From the NCBI GenBank assembly GCA_016716665.1, contig JADJVH010000014.1:41001-105000 (forward strand): 64,000 nucleotides of DNA, written 5' to 3'. The position numbers and the translations under genes are program-made. Below, in pieces: positions 59,801 to 64,000 of the stretch. The notes beneath the pieces are model-generated. The model ran no database searches and had not been told where the DNA came from. It worked only from the letters and a program-made list of their open reading frames with translations. This DNA is from Candidatus Opimibacter iunctus (GTDB lineage Bacteria > Bacteroidota > Bacteroidia > Chitinophagales > Saprospiraceae). How positions within the stretch are numbered: position 1 is the first letter of the stretch; each line of letters opens with the position of its first letter.

Positions 59801-59949
59801 CCACAGACGTTCCGTTTGCATGGGATGGTTTTGCAAGTAGTGATGATACGCCATCGGCAGTATATGTGTACATCATACATCTTCAATATGCCATCAATGG
59901 AGTACATGAAGAGGCTATTTTGACGGGTGATGTGACTTTGCTCCGTTGA
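56845..59949 (+). CDS. Large T9SS type-B cargo protein with ten 70-residue repeats and CHU_C end
   Basis: A protein of 1034 residues from TTG 56845, which puts a signal peptide (YAILYYTFTFLTLSTAQ) near the N-terminus; ATG 56740 is the alternative. After a jelly-roll-like N-terminal domain (NLVPNPDFEMYDNCPS to IDDVVVEEG) there are ten units, each with C near its start, WxDGS and GxYxVTVSNxCG. The spacing of the WxDGS codons is close to 210 nt throughout. The end (LPNVFSPNTDGVNDVFQL; VFDRWGNLLYYS; DVTLLR) is the CHU_C/type-B sorting domain used by SprB-like adhesins. The PorP/SprF-like protein encoded divergently is the probable outer-membrane partner. Confidence 0.85.
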   Translation: MSKRRSYHKVYAILYYTFTFLTLSTAQNLVPNPDFEMYDNCPSNIGSGYLHCLPWEDGNNGTSDYFNACDITGFVDVPSNNFGNQLAHSGDGYAGFFVRSQTTDYFEYIQAPLIQPLEGGVTYHVSFYISLADEFCGSKHIGAYFSFQPPPFTGSDRLDVVPQIDYVIDTFLSDNSGWMLISGCFTAEGDEAYITIGNFHLATETVLDPDCSPAFIYSYYYIDDVVVEEGPDPGVIPLDLGGPVSVCDSFVIQPGVDYVGYHWEDGSVADSLLVMTTGNYAVTISDGCNVGLDSIDITIQGSPAPVSIGIDSVTICNGDHFDISLDPIWDYQWSNGDMTSDVSLTSSGTYFVTRDDGCNLTTDSIVMNVANPPAPFSLGMDAAICVGSSITIELDSTWGAFVWQDGSTASMYHVTMDGLYAVTVSNGCGSASDDIMISSIQLPSVELGGPQINLCAGNTLLIDLDTLDAAFIWQDGSTDSSYLVSTEGFYSVTVSNQCGSDSDTLLVDQILMPTVDLGADLDLCFAQLPYQLDVTGSPEATDYLWQDGTTIPVFVVASPGDYSVTVSNACFSAADTIHVQVNNGFPQVVLPADVTICEGDTLVLFNTGTSGAYTWNDMSTDTSLVVTSGGSYSLTVTNVCGSGADTIHVGMIALPPLPDLGADDILCPGDTLQLSPMISGFSFLWQDMSTADSFLVVSPGTYFVQATNLCGNSADTMVVSAGGLVPPFDLGPDTMICQGSTLVLGVNIPDADFTWQDGSSLSSFTVVSPGDYYVEASNSCSLESDTISINFLEPPLPFDLGPDTTICPGEFILLEAPSTAFEITWQDGSNQSVFLADEAMTYQLRLQNECGVEEDSLTVEIDTLQPILDLEPEIPWCMGDTIVLDATQAFDATYTWSTGEQTPVILVTHPGLYVASVAVPCTSISDEVEVLQSAECIESKFYLPNVFSPNTDGVNDVFQLAVSEGIVILSNEVSVFDRWGNLLYYSTDVPFAWDGFASSDDTPSAVYVYIIHLQYAINGVHEEAILTGDVTLLR

Positions 59950-59970
59950 TCTCAATGTCACCGCCCCCTG

Positions 59971-62900
59971 CTATTGCCTCATCACTTTTTTAATCTGGGA
60001 TACACCATTTATATCCATGATGACAAAGTACATTCCGGGGCTCCATCTCTCACACTTTATTAAAGTAGTCTCTCCGGAAGCAAATTGTTGATGTACTATT
60101 TTTCCAAAGACATCTGCTATCCTGATCAGCGCAGAAGAACCTTCAGGACACTTGACAATAAAGGACTGATCAAATGGGTTTGGATACACAGCCCATTCGT
60201 TGGAACCATAAACCGGTTTTACGTCCACTGGAATGCAGTCCGGATCATAGGGACCACCTGGTGAGCCGCCGAGACATCCGGCAAACCAATTTGCACCGTC
60301 ATTGATATTACCATTGAGGTCGGACAACTCAAGCGTATAGCCTTCTCCATCCGCACCTGTAATCCATGGAGTACTGTCACCATAGCAAACGCTCAATTGC
60401 AAGTGACCGGCTGCATCATATATCCGGATTACATCTGAGCCATTGCCCAAGCCAAAACCCAGGTCGCCAACAAGCGTTGGGACAGCAGGATGAATAACAT
60501 TAAAGGCTGCTTCGTTTTCGCACAGGACCATAAATTTTCCTGCAGCCAGGGTAGTTCCATCCGGGATAGTAAAAATATGTGTATCATCATCATCACGGAC
60601 AGACCATCCCGACAAATCAACTGATGTGCTGAGTTGGTTTTTGATTTCAAACCAATCTCCTGCATCCGCGATATCAGCGGAATGATAGTTGATTTCACTG
60701 ATGATGATGTCATCTTCACAGGGATTGTATGCGGCACCGGGACTTCCCCCTATGCACCCGTCAAACCAACTATCCCCTTGTTCAGGATCATTTGTACCAC
60801 TCTTCCTTTCCATCGTACGGCCAAAGCCATCAGGGGTACAGGGCCATGGAGCCTGATCATCGTAGGTGGATTGCAATACGGTGACCCCCTTCCGGTCCAG
60901 TAAGCGCACCTGGTCTCCACTGTTGTCATAACTGAATAAAGTACTTCCGACTTTGTTGAGTACAGCAGGATAGACTGTAGCGAATTTTGCATCATCTTCT
61001 ACGACGACCAGTCGTTCGTCAGGCATCAGTATTGTACCTGCAGGAATCGGATAGGCATTAAACCAATCGCGATCCTGTACCTTGTATTCGGTCAGATCGA
61101 TAGGGTAGTCTGCTACATTGTGGATTTCCACCCAGTCACTGGCATCAAGCGTAGGATCGGAGTGATAATTGATTTCTGACAATTCCAGTTCTACTGGTTG
61201 TGCAGAACCGGTAAACACTGCCGTGAAATTTGAATAGGAGGTCAGGTTGAGCGTAAATGAAGTTCCAAGGGTGTCGAGTCCCTGGTTGTTTTCCCAATGA
61301 TCAAAGGTATAACCCGGATTAGCAACTGCTGTGATAGTCACGGGATTGCCATCAAAATAAATACCGGCCCATGGATATGTCTTAGGGATGATGGAGTTGA
61401 TATGGATGACGCCGGCTTCAGCAGGTTGGACACGCAAGGAGAGGTCGACCTGGTTATTCAATCCAAAATATTCTTCGATCTGATCACGCTGATAGATGCG
61501 ACGCACCACGTGAAACTCTTTGAGGTCGTGAATATTACTGCGCCATGCCAGTGAATCAGGAGAGCCCCAACGGGCACTTTGCTTGTTAATTTCAGTTGCT
61601 ATTTCGGCTGCATTATTGTCAATGATGGCGGCGGTTTTACTTGGAGTCCAGTATTCATTCATCAGGTCCGCAAACCTGTTGATAAAGTAGGATTTGCATT
61701 CCGGATTTGCGAGCAGGCTATTCATCATGTCAGTGTATCGGTTTTGAAAGGCAGGATGGGCCAGAGCTTCATCCAGGATATTGATGGTACTCGACACTCC
61801 GTTTCCCTGTGCATAGGTTACATCGAAGAGGATATATCTCCAGCGTACATCCGGAGCACTATACATCCTTGTGTTGTTGAAATACATGCTTGAGAACCAA
61901 TCGCCATTGCCGAGATACATTTCTGCAGCAAAATAATCGACCCAGTTTTCCCAATCGATCCGCCTTTGAGCCTCTGCAAACAAGGCGGGGTCAGTCATGT
62001 CATTCTGAATGATGAAATCACTCATGTTGTAAAAATCTTCACCTGTGCCTTCCTCGACCAGATAATCTTCATCTTCAAAATAGGAGGACAGGATTTCATC
62101 AACCATATCCGGATCCGCACCATGATTGTCACGTACATAATATTCATTGGTCACTTCCCGTCCGCCGTAGTGGCCCCAGTATTCGCCATTGATAAATACA
62201 GCCATGTGCTGGTAACCTGTCGAAGCGCAATGGGTAGGCAGGGTGAGTTGGTTGGCGAGCACGTCACGGATACGTGTACTGTTCCAGTCATCATCCATGC
62301 ACCTGACCCTGAATTCATGATACTTGTCTATCCCGGGTTTGTCTCTTGCAAAAATTGGATATTGCACATCCTCCCTCGCTCCAAAATCCTCGTCAAAAGA
62401 AAACTGCATGGACTTTTGTTCAAAGGCAATAGAATATCCTCCGACGGGGCGAAGGCTTGCATTTTCAGAAAACACCAGGTTTCTTTCTTTATCAAAATAC
62501 TCCAGGTGGACAGGTGCCTTGAGGCCTGAATTATAATTGTCATACACAGCAAGACCTCCATCTCCGGTATAGAATAGATCACCAGGCTTTGCAGAGATAC
62601 TAAGGATGGGAAGCGTGCTACTTTCTCCTATGAAATAAGTCGCATCAGCTGTCGAACCTGGTAATTTCCCGGGTTCAAAACTCCTTGCTCTTATGACTGT
62701 GGTATTGCTGATCGTAAAGGGACCGTTATATACAAGCGAAGTGTCCACGGGCTCACTGCCATCGGTGGTATAGCGAACAGAGCTCCCCGAAATAGTTACC
62801 GTCTGATCAGCCGGATAAAATCCTGCTGAAGGGGAAATGACAGGTGTGTCTGTATAACCTGCCATACAATTATTTGCATTGGGTTCGGCCGGGGTCGGAC

Positions 62901-63936
62901 TGTCTGTAAAGCACCATGGACCATTGTCACCAGTGCGCATTATTGCATTTCCCGGTAAAAGATATGGGACATTGATACTATCTATTGCATTTCCTGCAGC
63001 GTCAAAGAGACGTACCGTCTCATCGAAACCAATCTTAAAATTGGTATGGTAACTTGCTGCGCTGATGTTTCCGAAGAAGGGTGGATTGGGTCCATAGAAT
63101 ACATCGGGTGTGTGTATTCCAAAATGAAGCCATGTTCTTGCCGTAAGATCACTGGAGGCAGGCTCAATATTGTGAATTTCCACTGCCAGCACATTTTGGC
63201 CTGCGGTCAGCAAAGAAGATAATGTTGCTTTTGAAACAGCGAATACATCCGGGTTGCCACCGCCATACATCTGTGCTTCATGATCTACGGTGGCTAGGGT
63301 CATAAAGTCAGGAACACCATCAGGCATATTGGGACTCCGGGCGATTTCAGTTCCATTGAGATAGGCTATGAATGCATCATCATAGTCGATGCTGAGGATG
63401 GCGCTATCGAGTTTAGCAGGATCAGAAACCGTAAAAGATTGGCGGTAATAAAATGATAGGGTGCCCGCCGGGATGGGGGTCACATCATCATCGTCGCCAT
63501 AGCCAAAACCGCCCTGGGCGTTTGTCCAGCTATTGTCATCAAAGGAAGGGCTTGCCCAATCGACCGGAGGGTTTTCTGTTCCGATAAACAATCTCCACAG
63601 GTCGCCTTCGTTCAGTGCTGTCTCCCAGTGGTTGATTATGGATTGATTCAGTCCGCCTCTGTTTTTTCCTGAAGCATAGACAAGGATACGTTCACCTACG
63701 GCCAGGTTGAAATCAGGAAAACTCCACTTGGGAGAGCCCGAGTCACTCAGGCTGAAGCCATTGAGGTTTTGCCCGGTGAGGCCGGCATTATAGACTTCAA
63801 TCCAATCGGGATAGTCGTCATCTTCATCCGCGAGTTGGAAGTAATTGGTGGGGGACACCTCGGAGAGGATGAGTTGGGCCCTTGATTGGAATGGGATACC
63901 CAAAAGGAATGCAGAGAGCAATAGGTTGAACTTCAT
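59971..63936 (-). CDS. T9SS type-A cargo with LTD, chitobiase-like and CotH domains
   Basis: A 1321-residue exported protein (signal MKFNLLLSAFLLGIPFQSRAQ; ATG 63936 rather than the upstream TTG). Order of parts: lamin-tail domain (ILSEVSPTNYFQLADEDDDYPD), a jelly-roll-like region, a chitobiase/FN3-like unit (VRYTTDGSEPVDTSLVYNG near residue 388), a CotH kinase-like domain (SLRPVGGYSIAFEQKSMQF near 490; FINGEYWGHYGGREVTNEYY; RRIDWENWVDYFAAEMYLGNGDW), two more lamin-tail domains (about 925-1050 and 1085-1205) and a type-A sorting domain (AVYPNPFDQSF, then IKKVMRQ). CotH-type proteins phosphorylate spore-coat proteins in Bacillus; here a cell-surface role is inferred. Confidence 0.88.
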   Translation of the reverse strand: MKFNLLLSAFLLGIPFQSRAQLILSEVSPTNYFQLADEDDDYPDWIEVYNAGLTGQNLNGFSLSDSGSPKWSFPDFNLAVGERILVYASGKNRGGLNQSIINHWETALNEGDLWRLFIGTENPPVDWASPSFDDNSWTNAQGGFGYGDDDDVTPIPAGTLSFYYRQSFTVSDPAKLDSAILSIDYDDAFIAYLNGTEIARSPNMPDGVPDFMTLATVDHEAQMYGGGNPDVFAVSKATLSSLLTAGQNVLAVEIHNIEPASSDLTARTWLHFGIHTPDVFYGPNPPFFGNISAASYHTNFKIGFDETVRLFDAAGNAIDSINVPYLLPGNAIMRTGDNGPWCFTDSPTPAEPNANNCMAGYTDTPVISPSAGFYPADQTVTISGSSVRYTTDGSEPVDTSLVYNGPFTISNTTVIRARSFEPGKLPGSTADATYFIGESSTLPILSISAKPGDLFYTGDGGLAVYDNYNSGLKAPVHLEYFDKERNLVFSENASLRPVGGYSIAFEQKSMQFSFDEDFGAREDVQYPIFARDKPGIDKYHEFRVRCMDDDWNSTRIRDVLANQLTLPTHCASTGYQHMAVFINGEYWGHYGGREVTNEYYVRDNHGADPDMVDEILSSYFEDEDYLVEEGTGEDFYNMSDFIIQNDMTDPALFAEAQRRIDWENWVDYFAAEMYLGNGDWFSSMYFNNTRMYSAPDVRWRYILFDVTYAQGNGVSSTINILDEALAHPAFQNRYTDMMNSLLANPECKSYFINRFADLMNEYWTPSKTAAIIDNNAAEIATEINKQSARWGSPDSLAWRSNIHDLKEFHVVRRIYQRDQIEEYFGLNNQVDLSLRVQPAEAGVIHINSIIPKTYPWAGIYFDGNPVTITAVANPGYTFDHWENNQGLDTLGTSFTLNLTSYSNFTAVFTGSAQPVELELSEINYHSDPTLDASDWVEIHNVADYPIDLTEYKVQDRDWFNAYPIPAGTILMPDERLVVVEDDAKFATVYPAVLNKVGSTLFSYDNSGDQVRLLDRKGVTVLQSTYDDQAPWPCTPDGFGRTMERKSGTNDPEQGDSWFDGCIGGSPGAAYNPCEDDIIISEINYHSADIADAGDWFEIKNQLSTSVDLSGWSVRDDDDTHIFTIPDGTTLAAGKFMVLCENEAAFNVIHPAVPTLVGDLGFGLGNGSDVIRIYDAAGHLQLSVCYGDSTPWITGADGEGYTLELSDLNGNINDGANWFAGCLGGSPGGPYDPDCIPVDVKPVYGSNEWAVYPNPFDQSFIVKCPEGSSALIRIADVFGKIVHQQFASGETTLIKCERWSPGMYFVIMDINGVSQIKKVMRQ

Positions 63937-64000
63937 AACATGAACTTTCAATGGACTAATGTAGTAAGATGAATGGACAGGGAAAGGGAGAGGATCTGAA

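Overview
The window looks like a chromosomal stretch of a Bacteroidota bacterium, most likely of the Saprospiria/Saprospiraceae type. Several very long exported proteins end in type IX secretion (T9SS) sorting domains. PorW/SprE-like and PorP/SprF-like T9SS genes are present, and several genes carry a Bacteroidota-type -7 element (TAnnTTTG). Bactofilin, AtpZ and the TraR/DksA-like plus LspA pair also fit the phylum. I see no rRNA, tRNA, CRISPR array, insertion sequence or prophage.

Layout. 0-3.6 kb: the 3' part of a giant T9SS cargo protein. 3.7-9 kb: a WecA-like sugar-phosphate transferase, a fatty acid desaturase, an OsmC protein, a TonB-C protein, an MBL hydrolase and a ROK kinase. 9-11 kb: an ABC ATPase plus a permease with a His-rich loop. 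11.3-19 kb: a T9SS-targeted intradiol dioxygenase, an M1 peptidase, a VanX-like dipeptidase, a MoxR ATPase, an SRPBCC protein, a DUF1761 protein and TrhO. 19.5-25 kb: a histone-H1-tailed DksA-like protein, LspA, two ArsR regulators, TsaB and a Ctp protease. 25.6-32.7 kb: two exported alpha/alpha-toroid proteins, a rhomboid, a Gfo/Idh/MocA oxidoreductase and a prolyl oligopeptidase. 32.8-43 kb: a PfkB kinase, a glycosyltransferase, an ABC exporter, RadC, an S23 four-helix protein, a trans-sulfuration enzyme, a two-subunit transketolase and HU. 43-50 kb: a peptide-type ABC importer without its ATPases, an epimerase, a HAD phosphatase and an M23 peptidase. 50-64 kb: PorW, a bactofilin/AtpZ/biotinyl-carrier operon, and a PorP-like protein beside a type-B T9SS cargo, followed by a CotH/LTD cargo.

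Two things stand out. First, the intergenic spaces are filled with degenerate tandem arrays of 7-8 nt words. At least seven different words occur, many in inverted pairs, and most sit exactly on gene ends so that they contain or touch the stop codons. Several perfect palindromes, two with a shared core, occupy the same kind of place. One compound array lies inside a reading frame. I could not match this to a named element and it is the best candidate for something undescribed.

Second, six genes (wecA-like, osmC-like, tonB-C, ROK, HU, SBP_5) carry seven single-base frameshifts at or near short homopolymers. Restoring one base gives family-standard proteins each time, for example a 90-residue HU. 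These look like read or assembly errors rather than gene decay, so I annotate them as genes with a broken frame.
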